Positions 22,248 through 31,702 are shown, counted from the stretch's first letter. The stretch is 64,000 bases of DNA from CAVPXC01 sp963709505 (GCA_963709505.1 CAVPXC010000019.1:124001-188000), one strand, 5' to 3'. Made by a program: numbers and translations. Notes: generated by a model from the sequence alone, not told the origin.

Positions 22248-22298
22248 ATTTTTCTTGGCCTGCGGGCAAGCTGATCCTACTCACGGCCCAGCCAGATC

Positions 22299-22337
22299 AA
22301 AAAAGCCCTCAGCCTGTTTATAGGCTGAGGGCTTTTA
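22299..22337. terminator. Bidirectional terminator between convergent genes
   Basis: AAAAGCCCTCAGCCT ... AGGCTGAGGGCTTTT is a clean stem with A-run on one side and T-run on the other. It sits between the helicase gene (plus) and the KAS III gene (minus). Confidence 0.9.
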
Positions 22338-22338
22338 G

Positions 22339-23550
22339 CTACTGCTGCCCATCCTCCGATTCTGTCTCTTCCCGCTCCTTGCGCCGCTTGCGCTGCCAGG
22401 TGTAGAAGGGCACCATGACGGCCAAGCCGGCCTCCTGTGCCTTGGTACGAGCGGAGACCTGGGCCGACCACACGGCGGTTCGCATCTTGGTGGCTTGGAC
22501 CTGCAGCTTCTCACGGATCGGCCAATCGGCGACCAGGATGGCTTCATACTCGGGTTTGGTGGGCTCCCACAACATAACAACCGACGCCCAGGTCATCCCC
22601 GAGCCAAAGCCCACCAACACCGTATGATCGCCGTCTTTGAGCCTGCCCTGATCAGCCGCCTCGCACAGGGCAATCGGGATCGCGGCTGACGAGGTGTTGC
22701 CGTAACGGTCCAGATTGACCATTACCTTACTAGGGTCGATCTTCAAACGTCTGATCATAAGGTCGATGATGCGGATATTTGCCTGGTGAGGAATAATGAA
22801 GTCGACGTCCTCGAACGGCACCCCACTGCGCTGCACGACCGTCTGAATGGTCTCGCTCATGACCTTGGCGGCGAATTTGAAGACGCGTTTGCCGTCCATG
22901 CGCAGGTAATTCTCGCGGGCGTCGAGCACTTTTTGGCTAAATGGGTTGGCCGCACCGCCGCCTGGGCAGTACATTGCTTCCCATGCCGAGCCGTCGGAGC
23001 CGAGCTCAAAGGCTAGTATACCTGTCCGTGATTGGCTTGGCTCCAACACCACGGCGCCTGCGCCGTCGCCAAACAGGATCGAGGTGTTGCGATCGGTATA
23101 ATCGATGCCGGCCGATACCTTCTCCGCGCCTACTACCAGAATGCGATTGAGCCCGCCGGTCTGGATAAACTGCGAGGCGGTGACCAAGCCATAAAGAAAA
23201 CCGGTGCAACCGGACGTAAGGTCGAACGCACCGGCCTTGCGCGCGCCCAGCCGGTCCTGTAGAATACTCGCACTGGCGGGAACAAAGTAGTCGGGACTAG
23301 AGGTTGCCAGGATCACCAAATCGAGATCCTCGGCTCGCATGGACGCGCGTTCCAGAGCCATAAGCGCGGCGTTCAGCGCCATGTCCACCGTGGTCTCCTG
23401 CGGCTCGGCGATACGGCGCTCGCGGATACCTGTGTTGTGGGTGATCCACTCGTCGTTGGTGTCCACCATCTGTTCCAGGTCGTAGTTGGTAAGCCGGCGT
23501 GCCGGCAAATACTTGCCCCAGCCGGTGATACGAGCATATCGCTCGGTCAT
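22339..23550 (-). CDS. fabH: 3-oxoacyl-ACP synthase III-type enzyme with a C-terminal extension
   Basis: The start is ATG 23550 behind GGAGGCG; the upstream open frame is unrelated. The thiolase-fold catalytic triad is present: Cys in DLTSGCTGFLYGL, His in IIPHQANIRI and Asn in DRYGNTSSAAIPIA. FabH starts fatty acid synthesis from acetyl-CoA and malonyl-ACP. The 403 residues exceed the usual 320-330: about 70 charged residues after WASVVMLWEPTKP include KMRTAVWSAQVSARTKAQEAG and a Lys/Arg-rich helix and end GQQ. A related KAS III-like enzyme in another pathway cannot be excluded. Confidence 0.85.
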   Translation of the reverse strand: MTERYARITGWGKYLPARRLTNYDLEQMVDTNDEWITHNTGIRERRIAEPQETTVDMALNAALMALERASMRAEDLDLVILATSSPDYFVPASASILQDRLGARKAGAFDLTSGCTGFLYGLVTASQFIQTGGLNRILVVGAEKVSAGIDYTDRNTSILFGDGAGAVVLEPSQSRTGILAFELGSDGSAWEAMYCPGGGAANPFSQKVLDARENYLRMDGKRVFKFAAKVMSETIQTVVQRSGVPFEDVDFIIPHQANIRIIDLMIRRLKIDPSKVMVNLDRYGNTSSAAIPIALCEAADQGRLKDGDHTVLVGFGSGMTWASVVMLWEPTKPEYEAILVADWPIREKLQVQATKMRTAVWSAQVSARTKAQEAGLAVMVPFYTWQRKRRKEREETESEDGQQ

Positions 23551-23735
23551 AATGACGCCTCCAATGAACTGTATTCCATGCCTATGTAACTCTCTGCAAA
23601 GAAAAGCCTGAGCATGGCACTCAGACTCCAGGGTGTCTAGTCGCTTAGAGAGCCATTCGCAACGATCTAGGCGAGCGAACGGCTCGATTCTCCACGCACC
23701 GGCGTTGGTGCTGCTTGCGTTAAAGCTTGCTAGGT

Positions 23736-24098
23736 CTATGGGCGTCCTCGGTACCAGACGACGGCCGAGATCGCGCCGACCGCCACAGAAACGCCGGAGG
23801 CGGTGGCCGCGGCGGCTGTAAGCTTCCAATGGCGCCTTAGCTGACCAACGAACGCATCCGACCGGTTGTCCCGCTGCAGGGAAGCGGCTTGCAGACTTCG
23901 TCGCAAGTCGTTACGGAAGCCTTGCCTTGGGGAGATTGGCGCAAATGACTCCCGCAGCAGCCACGTCAAGCGCAAAAACAATTCCATTTCGGCGCGCGCC
24001 TCGGACGACAACTGAGACAGAGTCTCTGACGAGGCCGTATCGCTCATCAGGAAATGTCCATAGGTGTCGAGCAGTGTTTCCAGTGTACGTGTGTCCAT
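23736..24098 (-). CDS. Small single-pass membrane protein, possible anti-sigma factor
   Basis: The start is ATG 24098 (MDTRTLETLLDTYGHFL). The 120-residue protein has an acidic helical N-terminus of about 90 residues and a C-terminal membrane helix (AAAATASGVSVAVGAISAVVWY) with a short basic tail. It lies 59 bases downstream of an ECF sigma gene on the same strand, the usual place of an anti-sigma factor. It lacks the His-Cys-Cys zinc motif of the common anti-sigma domain, so the assignment rests on context and topology. Confidence 0.6.
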   Translation of the reverse strand: MDTRTLETLLDTYGHFLMSDTASSETLSQLSSEARAEMELFLRLTWLLRESFAPISPRQGFRNDLRRSLQAASLQRDNRSDAFVGQLRRHWKLTAAAATASGVSVAVGAISAVVWYRGRP

Positions 24099-24157
24099 AC
24101 TCTCACCTAGAATGGTTGGGTCGAACCGTGATCGTCTCGATCCAATCACGGCACAGT

Positions 24158-24769
24158 TCACAGCATGCCACGGGTCTGGAGATCTTCCCGCAGGGCGATC
24201 AGCGTTCGGTGGTACAGGGATTTGATGGCGCCCTCGCTGCGGCCCATGATCGCGCCGATTTGTGCGTTGGGCATTGCCTCAGTGAACTTGAGCAGTAGAA
24301 GCTGCTGGCGATCAGACGGCAACCGCTTGAAAGCGGACAGAAGCGCCTCGCGCACCTCGGATGCCTCAACTAGCTTCTCGGGATTGCTCGGCGCATGCGC
24401 TAAGTTGACCTGACCATCCAAGGAGAGTTCCTTACGCCGGCCATGATCTCGATGCCAGTTAGCAACCAGATTGTGTGCAATGCGATAGAGCCATGCCGAA
24501 AAAGGAGCGCCTCGATTGTTGTAACGCTTGATATGATCCAGCGCCTTGTGAAAGGTACGGGCGGTCAAATCCTCGGCATCTTGCTGGTTGCCGGTTCGAT
24601 AATAGATGTACGTATAAATGCGCCCTACGTGTCGTTCGTATAGGGCGCCGAAGGCCTGCGGATCCAGCTTTGCTCGCTCAACCAGCAGCGCATCGTCATC
24701 CGGATCCACGCCAGGGAGCAGGCTAAGATGCGCGTATTCGACCGGCTGAGCGGTTTTCCCGTTGTTCAT
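24158..24769 (-). CDS. ECF-type RNA polymerase sigma factor
   Basis: A 203-residue sigma70-family factor with regions 2 and 4 only. Region 2 shows ALYERHVGRIYTYIYYRTGN followed by DAEDLTARTFHKAL; region 4 shows LPSDRQQLLLLKFTEAMPN followed by an HTH with GRSEGAIKSLYHRTL. A membrane-anchored protein follows on the same strand. The regulon is unknown. Confidence 0.9.
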   Translation of the reverse strand: MNNGKTAQPVEYAHLSLLPGVDPDDDALLVERAKLDPQAFGALYERHVGRIYTYIYYRTGNQQDAEDLTARTFHKALDHIKRYNNRGAPFSAWLYRIAHNLVANWHRDHGRRKELSLDGQVNLAHAPSNPEKLVEASEVREALLSAFKRLPSDRQQLLLLKFTEAMPNAQIGAIMGRSEGAIKSLYHRTLIALREDLQTRGML

Positions 24770-25134
24770 CGAACACTACCCTCCCGGCACAGCCGCGCGG
24801 GTAGATGATCCAGGGAAAAGTGGATAAGACCGTATGTCCTTCGCATTGGATAGAACACTGCAATCGCTGAAAGGTTTCGCTGAGTCGCGCGTCGAGCATC
24901 TGGCTCACCTGTCTAACGTCCGCCGGAAAGCCGCTGGCCGTTAGAGAGGTGAGCACTCGATCGCTCGAAGCATCGCCTAGTCTTTTGGATGTTCGGAAGG
25001 CTATCTCGCACCAATCGTATTCCAGCAATGATAAGCATGGATGAGGATTTGGCAAATTGGCTGGTCAGGATGAAGCCGCCGATTTGACAAGGGCGGGACG
25101 CAATGGCATGCTGAAGCCACTGCCATCCCTGGAA
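24770..25134. other. Intergenic stretch upstream of the sigma gene
   Basis: About 365 bases between the sigma gene and the folE terminator. Open frames here lack family features. It should hold the sigma gene promoter on the minus strand, but I see no confident -35/-10 pair. Confidence 0.4.
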
Positions 25135-25176
25135 AAGAGAAAGCCCCTGGCAACTTAGAAAAGCTGCCAGGGGCAA
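25135..25176 (-). terminator. Terminator downstream of folE
   Basis: On the minus strand GCCCCTGGCA and TGCCAGGGGC form a 10-base stem followed by a T-rich run (TTTCTCTTTT), 25 bases past the folE stop. Confidence 0.75.
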
Positions 25177-25197
25177 GAGAGTCAAGTACGGCCCGGT

Positions 25198-25911
25198 TTA
25201 GCGCTGCGCGTGCCGGCCGACGTGATCGAGGAACTCGGCGCGCGTTTGGGCGTTGTGTTTGAAACTGCCTACCATGGCGCTGGTGGTCATGCGCGCATTG
25301 GCCTTCTTAACCCCTCGCATAGACGCGCACATGTGTTGGCCCTCGACGACCACGGCGACACCCTGCGGCTTGAGGGTTTCGTTCAGGAAATCGGCGATCT
25401 CCTGGGTCATGCGCTCCTGCACCTGCAGGCGGCGAGCGAACATCTCGACGATACGCGGGATCTTGCTCAAGCCAATGACCTTGCCGTTCGGAATGTAGGC
25501 CACGTGGGCCTTGCCATAAAAGGGCAGCATGTGATGCTCGCACAGGCTGAAGAAATCGATGTCCTTCACCAGCACCATCTCGTCGTAGGTGACGTCGAAG
25601 ACCGCGTCATTAACCAATGCCGCAGCATCGACGTGATAACCTGAGGTCAGCTCGGCGAAAGCCTTGGCTACACGCAGCGGTGTGCGCTGTAAGCCCTGGC
25701 GCTCCGGATCCTCGCCGATAGACTCCAGGATGACGCGCACCGCAGCCTCCATAGCCAGGTCTGACGCCAGAGGGGCGATCGGCTCGCCGGTCGGTAGGCC
25801 TCGCGCTTTGCCATTGCCCTTGCCACTACCATTGCCATTGCTGTGGACAGTTGGGCGAAACTCCTGCTTGAGTAGGTCGTAGGTCTGGTCGTTGATGCTA
25901 AGGGTAGTCAT
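25198..25911 (-). CDS. folE: GTP cyclohydrolase I
   Basis: Converts GTP to 7,8-dihydroneopterin triphosphate, the first step of folate synthesis. I start at ATG 25911 (MTTLSINDQ); an upstream in-frame ATG at 25938 is possible. The 237-residue product has the zinc ligands in SLCEHHMLPFYGKAHVAYIP and QHMCASMRGV, plus GLSKIPRIVEMFARRLQVQE. Residues 24-38 are a Gly-Asn-Lys-rich linker (HSNGNGSGKGNGKARG), unusual for the family. The next folate genes folB and folK are divergent on the other side of a 330-base control region. Confidence 0.93.
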   Translation of the reverse strand: MTTLSINDQTYDLLKQEFRPTVHSNGNGSGKGNGKARGLPTGEPIAPLASDLAMEAAVRVILESIGEDPERQGLQRTPLRVAKAFAELTSGYHVDAAALVNDAVFDVTYDEMVLVKDIDFFSLCEHHMLPFYGKAHVAYIPNGKVIGLSKIPRIVEMFARRLQVQERMTQEIADFLNETLKPQGVAVVVEGQHMCASMRGVKKANARMTTSAMVGSFKHNAQTRAEFLDHVGRHAQR

Positions 25912-26086
25912 GTTCACTCGTTCTTTCCGATAAAACACCTAACTGCATGATCAACCGCTGAAAACCTCGGCCAATCGGGTGATGCGTCACAGTACTGTTC
26001 ATATTTTGTAGTATTATACTATACAGATAGTATACAGAACTTCCTGCCGGATTCATGTGGGCCTGGTAACAATCCACGTCACGGAC
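25912..26086. promoter_or_regulatory. folE-folB divergent control region
   Basis: An A/T-rich block at 26005-26040 contains AGTATTATACTATACAGATAGTATAC, with overlapping GTATAC/TATACT words and dyad symmetry. Both the minus-strand folE promoter and the plus-strand folB promoter probably lie here; a specific operator cannot be named. Confidence 0.45.
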
Positions 26087-26148
26087 AAGGGTGGCAGGTG
26101 GCAGGGTGCAAGTGGCAAGTCTTCTTCAACCTGCCACCTGCCACCCTT
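26087..26148. repeat. Inverted pair of heptamer arrays upstream of folB
   Basis: AAGGGTGGCAGGTGGCAGG (26087-26105) is the exact reverse complement of 26130-26148. Both arms are made of 7-base GGTGGCA/TGCCACC units. The transcript would form a 19-bp stem about 100 bases before folB. Confidence 0.8.
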
Positions 26149-26244
26149 GAGAAGGGGAATACTGTATTCCAACCTGGTCACCTGTAGATGGTGAGACCGA
26201 CCAAAGTCTTACCTGTTGCCAATCGTGGCTCAAGGAGAAAAGCT

Positions 26245-26622
26245 ATGACAACCGACCGCATCGAGATTCACGACCTATTATTGCGCTGCATTGTCGGCAT
26301 CAACCCTGAAGAGCGCGTCAAGAAGCAAGATGTCATCATCAACCTGACTCTTTACGGCAACATGCGCAAAGCCGGCGCGTCGGACGACATCGACGACGCA
26401 GTCAACTACAAAACCCTGACCAAGCGCATCATCGACCACGTCGAGGAATCCGACTATTTTCTGGTCGAGAAGTTAGCCCACAGCATCGCCCAGATCGCCG
26501 TCCAGGAGTTCGGCGTTGAGCGCGCTATCGTCAGCCTGGAAAAGCCCGGTGCGCTGCGCTTCGCGCGATCGGTGGGTGTGGTCATCGAGCGCACGCGGGC
26601 GGACTTCGGTGGGGCTGAATGA
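26245..26622 (+). CDS. folB: Dihydroneopterin aldolase
   Basis: Cleaves dihydroneopterin to 6-hydroxymethyl-dihydropterin in folate synthesis. The start is ATG 26245 behind AAGGAG. The 125-residue product has the family pattern RIEIHDLLLRCIVGINPEER, DAVNYKTLTKRI, EKLAHSIAQIA and SLEKPGALRFARSVGV, including the catalytic Lys before P-G-A. It ends inside a heptamer array that also provides the folK start. Confidence 0.92.
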   Translation: MTTDRIEIHDLLLRCIVGINPEERVKKQDVIINLTLYGNMRKAGASDDIDDAVNYKTLTKRIIDHVEESDYFLVEKLAHSIAQIAVQEFGVERAIVSLEKPGALRFARSVGVVIERTRADFGGAE

Positions 26623-26662
26623 TGAACGTGGAGTGAGGAGTGATGAGTGATGAATACTGCCT
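26619..26662 (+). repeat. Heptamer array spanning the folB-folK junction
   Basis: Units of GAATGAT/GAGTGAT/GAGTGAG run across the folB stop codon (26620-26622) and supply the ATG of folK at 26650. Confidence 0.7.
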
Positions 26663-27249
26663 ATCTGTCTCTTGGGTCCAACGTCGACAAGGAGCGCTGT
26701 TTGCCTGAAGCGGTACGGCTGCTGGCGGAGCATGGACGGATTGTGGCGGTGTCTCCGGTCTACGAAACGCGGGCCATGGGCAATCCTGACGATCCGAGTT
26801 ACTTCAACGCGGCTGTAATTCTGGAGACCGAGCTGAGCCCGGCTGAGCTGAAGCAGCATGTGTTGCAGCCGCTAGAACAGCGCCTCGGCCGCCAGCGCAC
26901 CTCCGATCCAAACGCCCCGCGCACGATCGATGTGGATATCTCGCTCTTCGACGACAAGGTTCTGACTCTGGGTAAACGGCGCATCCCCGACCCGGAGATT
27001 CTGCTCTACCCCCACATTGCCGTGCCCCTGGCCGATGTGGCGCCCGATACCCTCCACCCGGAGACCGGCGAGACGCTGGCGCAAATCGCAGCGCGTGTGA
27101 CCGTTGGCTCAACTCAAGGACTGGTTCGTCGCGACGATGTAAGGCTGCTCTGGACCCATAGGGTTCAACCCGAAGTCTTCCCGAACCGCTTCAGTGGCTT
27201 TCGTGACAAGAGGAGAGGACGAATCAGGGCGATCAAAGCCAATCCATAG
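26650..27249 (+). CDS. folK: 6-hydroxymethyl-dihydropterin pyrophosphokinase
   Basis: Transfers pyrophosphate from ATP to the pterin alcohol made by FolB. The start is an ATG inside the heptamer array. Motifs are AYLSLGSNV, SPVYETRAMG, NAAVILETEL, GRQRTSDPNAPRTIDVDISLFDD and LLYPHIAVPLADVAP. The normal product ends near VRRDDVRL, about residue 158. Here about 40 basic residues follow (beginning LWTHRVQPEVFPNR), apparently read from unrelated downstream sequence, so the 3' end may have been altered. The catalytic part is complete. Confidence 0.9.
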   Translation: MNTAYLSLGSNVDKERCLPEAVRLLAEHGRIVAVSPVYETRAMGNPDDPSYFNAAVILETELSPAELKQHVLQPLEQRLGRQRTSDPNAPRTIDVDISLFDDKVLTLGKRRIPDPEILLYPHIAVPLADVAPDTLHPETGETLAQIAARVTVGSTQGLVRRDDVRLLWTHRVQPEVFPNRFSGFRDKRRGRIRAIKANP

Positions 27250-27287
27250 GGGGTCCAACCTTTGCGAGCGAGCATTTTGGCTGCGGT

Positions 27288-27450
27288 CATTGGTCTGGCA
27301 CCCGATAGATCTCCATCAGCCCGTAGGTGGGATCGTCCACCTGGGCGACGCGCACAAAGCCCCGTTGCGCCATCCAGGCCAGGGCATCCTGCGGGTCGGC
27401 GGCTCGCGACCCCGGCGCAGCTGTCAGGTAATCCCGCATCCACCGACACA
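27288..27450 (-). pseudogene. C-terminal remnant of a membrane glycosyltransferase
   Basis: One minus-strand frame reads LCRWMRDYLTAAPGSRAADP, then DALAWMAQRGFVRVAQVDD, then YGLMEIYRVPDQ and a stop at 27288. This style resembles the soluble C-terminus of PMT-type glycosyltransferases, such as the gene just upstream on the same strand. There is no N-terminal part, so it is probably a fragment. The rest of 27250-27615 contains no other recognisable gene. Confidence 0.4.
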
Positions 27451-27615
27451 GCCCAGAAGACCAGCTGCAGAATCAGCAGAGCGAATTTGTGCCTCATACC
27501 ATCGTCATCACGTCGCCCAGCAGATATTTATGTGATGGTAGTTTCCAATAACGTGTTCGCACCGGCGATCTGAAAGGTGGCGCGGTTAGCGACTGACCTG
27601 GAACAGAGTGTAACT

Positions 27616-29239
27616 TCAATTCTTGCCGAGCTCGAAGAAACCTCTTTGATCGCGCAGCCAGTGATAGTTGACCGACGGCGACCGGCCCTGCCATTGCGTT
27701 TCGACGTTCGGCACGTCCACCAGCAGATAGGTAGGCCGGCCGTCGGCCAGAAGGCGAGCCAGATCGTCGGAGGTTAGAGCATAGATCTCATACGTCTCCA
27801 GGGTGCTCTCGTGCTGAAACGTCAGTGTCAGGCCGAAGGTGAACAGGCGGGCCTGGGGTAGCGTTTGTCCCTCAACCCAGGCCACCGTAGACAGGTCGGC
27901 GTTCTTTCGCTCGACAAAGCCACGGCTCAGCGTCCACCCACCGCGCGCCATCAAAAGCATCCCAATGACGACATAGCCTGCCAGGAATACCAGGGCGAGC
28001 CGGCGGGCGGCGCCGTTCTGCACGCTTCCAGCCAGCCATGCCGCAGTCGTCTCGATGCCGATGGCGATCAGGATGGCCAGCGGCGGTAGGTGGGCCAGGT
28101 TGAAGCGAAAATTCTGCCAGGGCGCGCCGGCATGGAAGCAAAGGATGGCTGCCACCCAGCCCACCAGTAAGAAGAGCGGCGCTGCTGCTCGACTGCGCGC
28201 CACGGCCCACAACCCAGGGATCAACAACGGCGCCAGCAGCGGCGTAAAGTAGAAGCGGTGCGCTGGCGCTAAGGCATACCACAGGCCATTGGGCCACGTG
28301 TAGCTGAGGAGGCCATCGGCGGTGACGAATTCCCGTCGCAAGGCATTCAGCGGATTCCACGAGTAAACTTGTAGATCGACGGTGAAAGGCACGGAGGAAC
28401 CTGCAGGCGCCAGGATACTGAGCAGAGTTGAAACTAGTAACGGCGCCAGGACCACCAGCGCCACAAGCCCGGCCGCCACTCCATGCTTTAGCGCCGTCGC
28501 TCGGCCTCGCCTGGCCAGCACCAACAGCGCATAGGCCGTCGCCGAAATAGCCACCAAAGCAAAAGCCCACCGAGTTAAGATGGCGAATGCCATGGCGCCC
28601 GCAGAGAGCAACAGCCAGCCCACGGTCGGGAGATTCGCGTCGTCGTTGCGTCCATAGCGTGCCAGCGCCCACATGCCGATGGTCGCGGCTGCCAGCCCGG
28701 TCGTGTCGGCCATGACGACGATGCTGGACTGCCACAACTGGCCCACCAGCGCTGCCAACAGGCCGGCCAGGAAGGAGATGTAGAGGGTGGAGCGAAGGAG
28801 AGATGGCAACGCTCCACCCTCCACCCTCCACCCTCCACGTCCCCTGCTCCACACCTCATACGCCAGCAGCGCGGTGAAATACGGGGACGAGGGCGCCGGC
28901 CAGGAGGCTCACGACTTGCCCTGCCCGCGGTGTCGGGCCGAAAGCGAAAGAGAACAGCGCCACGAGCAAGGGATAGCCCGGTGGCCACGGAAAGGAGGGC
29001 GGCCAGTCGAGCGACAAGAGGGCTGTGCGCAGCGGACCAGTGGCATAGCCATAGTAGGCGTAGGGATCCTGGCCGTAAAGGCCGTCGAAACCGCCATGAA
29101 CCGCCAGCCAAATCGCCGGCACCAGCAACACCAAAGCCAAACCCGCCAGCCCTACGAACCAAAGGCTCAACCGACTAGATCGGTTGGATTGTGGAAAGCG
29201 TGCCGTCGGCAAGGTAGTTGGTTGCTTGTCACTGTCCAA
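27616..29239 (-). CDS. PMT-type (GT39) membrane glycosyltransferase, frameshifted
   Basis: The 5' part (28856-29239) has an N-terminal membrane helix (LSLWFVGLAGLALVLLVPAIWLA) and DGLYGQDPYAYYGYA, the acidic first-loop motif of dolichyl- or undecaprenyl-phosphate mannosyltransferases. The remainder (27616-28854) has about nine more membrane helices and a soluble C-terminus. The frame breaks at about 28877; removing one base joins LVPVF to TALLAYEVWSRG. Just after the break, heptamers at 28808-28838 add a G-W-R-V-E-G-type text. The product probably glycosylates a lipid or protein on the outer face. It is divergent from a GT2 gene. Confidence 0.75.
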
Positions 29240-29432
29240 GGGTACACCACCGAATCAATACCCGCTCTGGCCGGTCTATGACCGCGCCATCTTCATCAGG
29301 ACGTACGGTATTGCCAGCTGAAGCCTCGACTCCATGGCAACTTGGGAAGTGCTCGATCACCGGACCGGCACTTGACGCTTGCTCTCGGTTCAGGCATAAT
29401 CGCGGCAGCTTACGCCCGGACCGGAAAACTCC
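29240..29432 (+). promoter_or_regulatory. Divergent promoter region with a near-consensus plus-strand promoter
   Basis: TTGACG (29372-29377), a 17-base spacer and CATAAT (29395-29400) lie 33 bases before the GT2 start. Confidence 0.7.
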
Positions 29433-30326
29433 ATGCCATCCAAGCCGCTGGTCAGCGCCATCATCACCACCTACAACCGATCGCAGTTGCTGGTCGAGGC
29501 CATCGAGAGCGTCCTCGGGCAGACCTATCCACACGTCGAGGTGTGGGTCGCTGACGACGGCTCGTCCGACGACACGGCTGCCTGTGTGCACGCCGTGAAC
29601 GGTCCGATCCGCTACTTGCGCCTTGTGCACACTGGCCGGCCCAGCGTGACCCGCAACCGAGCCTTGGCACAGGCACGAGGCGACCTGATCGCCTTTCTGG
29701 ACGATGACGACCTGTGGCTGCCGCATAAACTGGCTCGCCAGGTCGAACTCTTGGCTAGCGACGCAGCCTTGGGCTGGGTCTACGGTGATTTCCGCTTCCT
29801 CCAGCCAGATGGCACGCAGTCGTCGCCGGCGCTCAAACCACAACAGCGAGTGTACGGCAACCTCTGGCCAGCCTTGCTGGACGACTGCTTTATCCATCCC
29901 AGCACGGTGATGGTTCGCCGCAGCTTGCTGAGCCAGGCCGGCTGGTTCGACGAGAGTTTAGCCATCACCGAAGATTACGACCTGTGGCTGCGGCTTGCCT
30001 ACCTGGCGCCCGCCGGCATCCTGACCGAGCCATTGGTGCTCGTCCGCCGGCACACGGCGGGCATCTCGCAGCAACGAATGCTGCTCAGCTATCAGAACAC
30101 CATCACGGTTCTGGAGCGGGCCGGCCGCAATCGGTTGACAGCCGCCGAACGGATCCGTCTCCGCAAGACGCTGGCGCGCATGGTCATGCACGTGGGGCTG
30201 GCGCTGGCGCAGTCCGAGCCGCACAGCGCTCGACGACGTTTTTTGCACTCGTTGCGGCTCAATCCGGCGCAGCGCCGTGCATGGCAGGCGCTTGCTGCCG
30301 GCCTGCGAGACCGGTGGTTACCGTGA
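29433..30326 (+). CDS. Family 2 glycosyltransferase
   Basis: A 297-residue GT-A fold enzyme. The N-terminus VSAIITTYNRSQLLVEAIES, the nucleotide-binding ADDGSSDDT, the metal site FLDDDDLW and the acceptor-loop WFDESLAITEDYDLWLRL with the catalytic Asp are all present. It probably transfers a sugar from a nucleotide donor to a lipid-linked or polysaccharide acceptor at the inner face of the membrane. A flippase follows directly, with its likely original GTG start overlapping this stop codon. Confidence 0.9.
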   Translation: MPSKPLVSAIITTYNRSQLLVEAIESVLGQTYPHVEVWVADDGSSDDTAACVHAVNGPIRYLRLVHTGRPSVTRNRALAQARGDLIAFLDDDDLWLPHKLARQVELLASDAALGWVYGDFRFLQPDGTQSSPALKPQQRVYGNLWPALLDDCFIHPSTVMVRRSLLSQAGWFDESLAITEDYDLWLRLAYLAPAGILTEPLVLVRRHTAGISQQRMLLSYQNTITVLERAGRNRLTAAERIRLRKTLARMVMHVGLALAQSEPHSARRRFLHSLRLNPAQRRAWQALAAGLRDRWLP

Positions 30327-30377
30327 GCCTGACCCAGTCGACGCGCCAACTTCTCCTTCGGGCCCGAGCTCGCAGTC

Positions 30378-31670
30378 TTGGCTCCACTCGGCGACGAGAC
30401 CGCACGTCAACTGATCGTCGTGTTTGGCGGCCAGGTGGGTGGGCTGGTGCTGGGATTGGCCAGCAGTGCGATGCTGGCACGCGGGCTAGGCCCAGCGAAT
30501 CTCAGCGTCTTCTCGGTAGCCGGCGCAGCGGTTATAATCGCCATCACTATCTCTGACTTCGGCCTGAGCATCAGCGCAGTGCGCACCATTGCCGGCCGCG
30601 CTGCCGGCCAGCCGGAGCAGGCCCAAGCCACCGCGGGCATGTTTGCTCAGCTTAAGACGGCCGGTGCACTGCTCGTCTTCGTCCTCTGCCTGCTTCTGGC
30701 GCAGCCCATCGCCGCGCTGTTGGACCTACCGGCCGGCAGTGGCGCTTTCTACTTCAGGGTCGCCAGCCTCGGTATCATGGCCACGGCGCTGGCAGGTGTG
30801 ACCAGCGTTATCCTGCGCGCCCTGCGGCGTTTTCGCCTGCTGACGCTGACGCAGCTCCTGCGGGCCGGCCTGATTGTGCTTTTGACCGGTGCGTTGTTCT
30901 TCGCCGGACGCCTGGGCGTGACCACCGGCCTGCTCGTCGGCACCGTGGCCACGCTGATTGTCGCCGGCGTCAGCGTCTTCTTGCTGGCCCCGGACTGGCG
31001 GCGGGCGCTGGTCGCTCGCCAGTCGCTGCAAGGGCCACACAACCGCGAGTTGCTGGCCTTCAGCCGCTGGATGTGGGTTTCGACGCTCTTCTCGGTGCTG
31101 CTCAGCCAGCTCGACCTGCTGGTGCTCAACCGGTTGATGCCGGCGGTTACGGTGGGAATCTACGCTTTAGCGCTCAACCTGGCGTTCAAGGCCGACATCG
31201 TCAACCAGACCCTGCACACTGTGCTGCTACCGACCGCCTCGGCGCTGCCCGCAGAAGACCCGGCGGCCTACCGCGCCTACCTACGGCGTAACGTGGGTCG
31301 CAGCGCGCTGCTGGCATTGGGGATGGTTTTGCTGCTACCGCTAGCTCGCCCGTTCATCCTCACAGTCTACGGCGCCGCCTACGCGTCGTCAGTGGGCGCG
31401 TTTTACGCTTTGATGGCCGTCGTCTTCTTCGACCTCTTCACCATGCCGTTCATGTTGCTGGCGTTTCCCATGAACATGCCCAGGACCATCGTTGCCGCCG
31501 ACATCGCCGGTATCGCAGCACTGGCTGCCACTGCCGCGTGGCTGATCCCGGCCTGGGGAATTTACGGCGCTGTCGCCGCCAGGCTGGCGGGGAAGGTGGC
31601 CGGTGCGCTGATTTTGGGTGGCGCCGTCGCCATTCGTCTGCGACACCAGTCTCCGACAGGCGACAGTTGA
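30378..31670 (+). CDS. Polysaccharide flippase (Wzx/MATE-like), start uncertain
   Basis: A 430-residue polytopic protein with about twelve hydrophobic helices, typical of lipid-linked oligosaccharide flippases (LIVVFGGQVGGLVLGLASSA, GLGPANLSVFSVAGAAV, DLLVLNRLMPAVTVGIYALA, DLFTMPFMLLAFPMNMP). In the present frame only a TTG at 30378 is available. One base out of frame, a GTG at 30323 overlaps the GT2 stop (GTGA) and gives SLTQSTRQLLLRARARSL, a normal start for this family. One extra base near 30377 would explain this. With the GT2 gene it probably builds and exports a surface glycan. Confidence 0.82.
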   Translation: MAPLGDETARQLIVVFGGQVGGLVLGLASSAMLARGLGPANLSVFSVAGAAVIIAITISDFGLSISAVRTIAGRAAGQPEQAQATAGMFAQLKTAGALLVFVLCLLLAQPIAALLDLPAGSGAFYFRVASLGIMATALAGVTSVILRALRRFRLLTLTQLLRAGLIVLLTGALFFAGRLGVTTGLLVGTVATLIVAGVSVFLLAPDWRRALVARQSLQGPHNRELLAFSRWMWVSTLFSVLLSQLDLLVLNRLMPAVTVGIYALALNLAFKADIVNQTLHTVLLPTASALPAEDPAAYRAYLRRNVGRSALLALGMVLLLPLARPFILTVYGAAYASSVGAFYALMAVVFFDLFTMPFMLLAFPMNMPRTIVAADIAGIAALAATAAWLIPAWGIYGAVAARLAGKVAGALILGGAVAIRLRHQSPTGDS

Positions 31671-31702
31671 CCCGGAGAGGCGCTGCGCACAGGCCAAGTT
31701 CG

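Noticed and set aside
24723..25055. Minus-strand 110-codon frame upstream of the sigma gene
   Set aside because: No ribosome binding site and no family features; it overlaps the probable promoter area.
25135..25176. Riboswitch near folE
   Set aside because: The stem is downstream of the gene with a T-rich tail, so it is better read as a terminator. No tetrahydrofolate riboswitch signature was seen upstream.
27165..27497. 110-codon minus-strand frame after folK
   Set aside because: Only a short segment in another frame matches a glycosyltransferase C-terminus; this frame itself is not protein-like.
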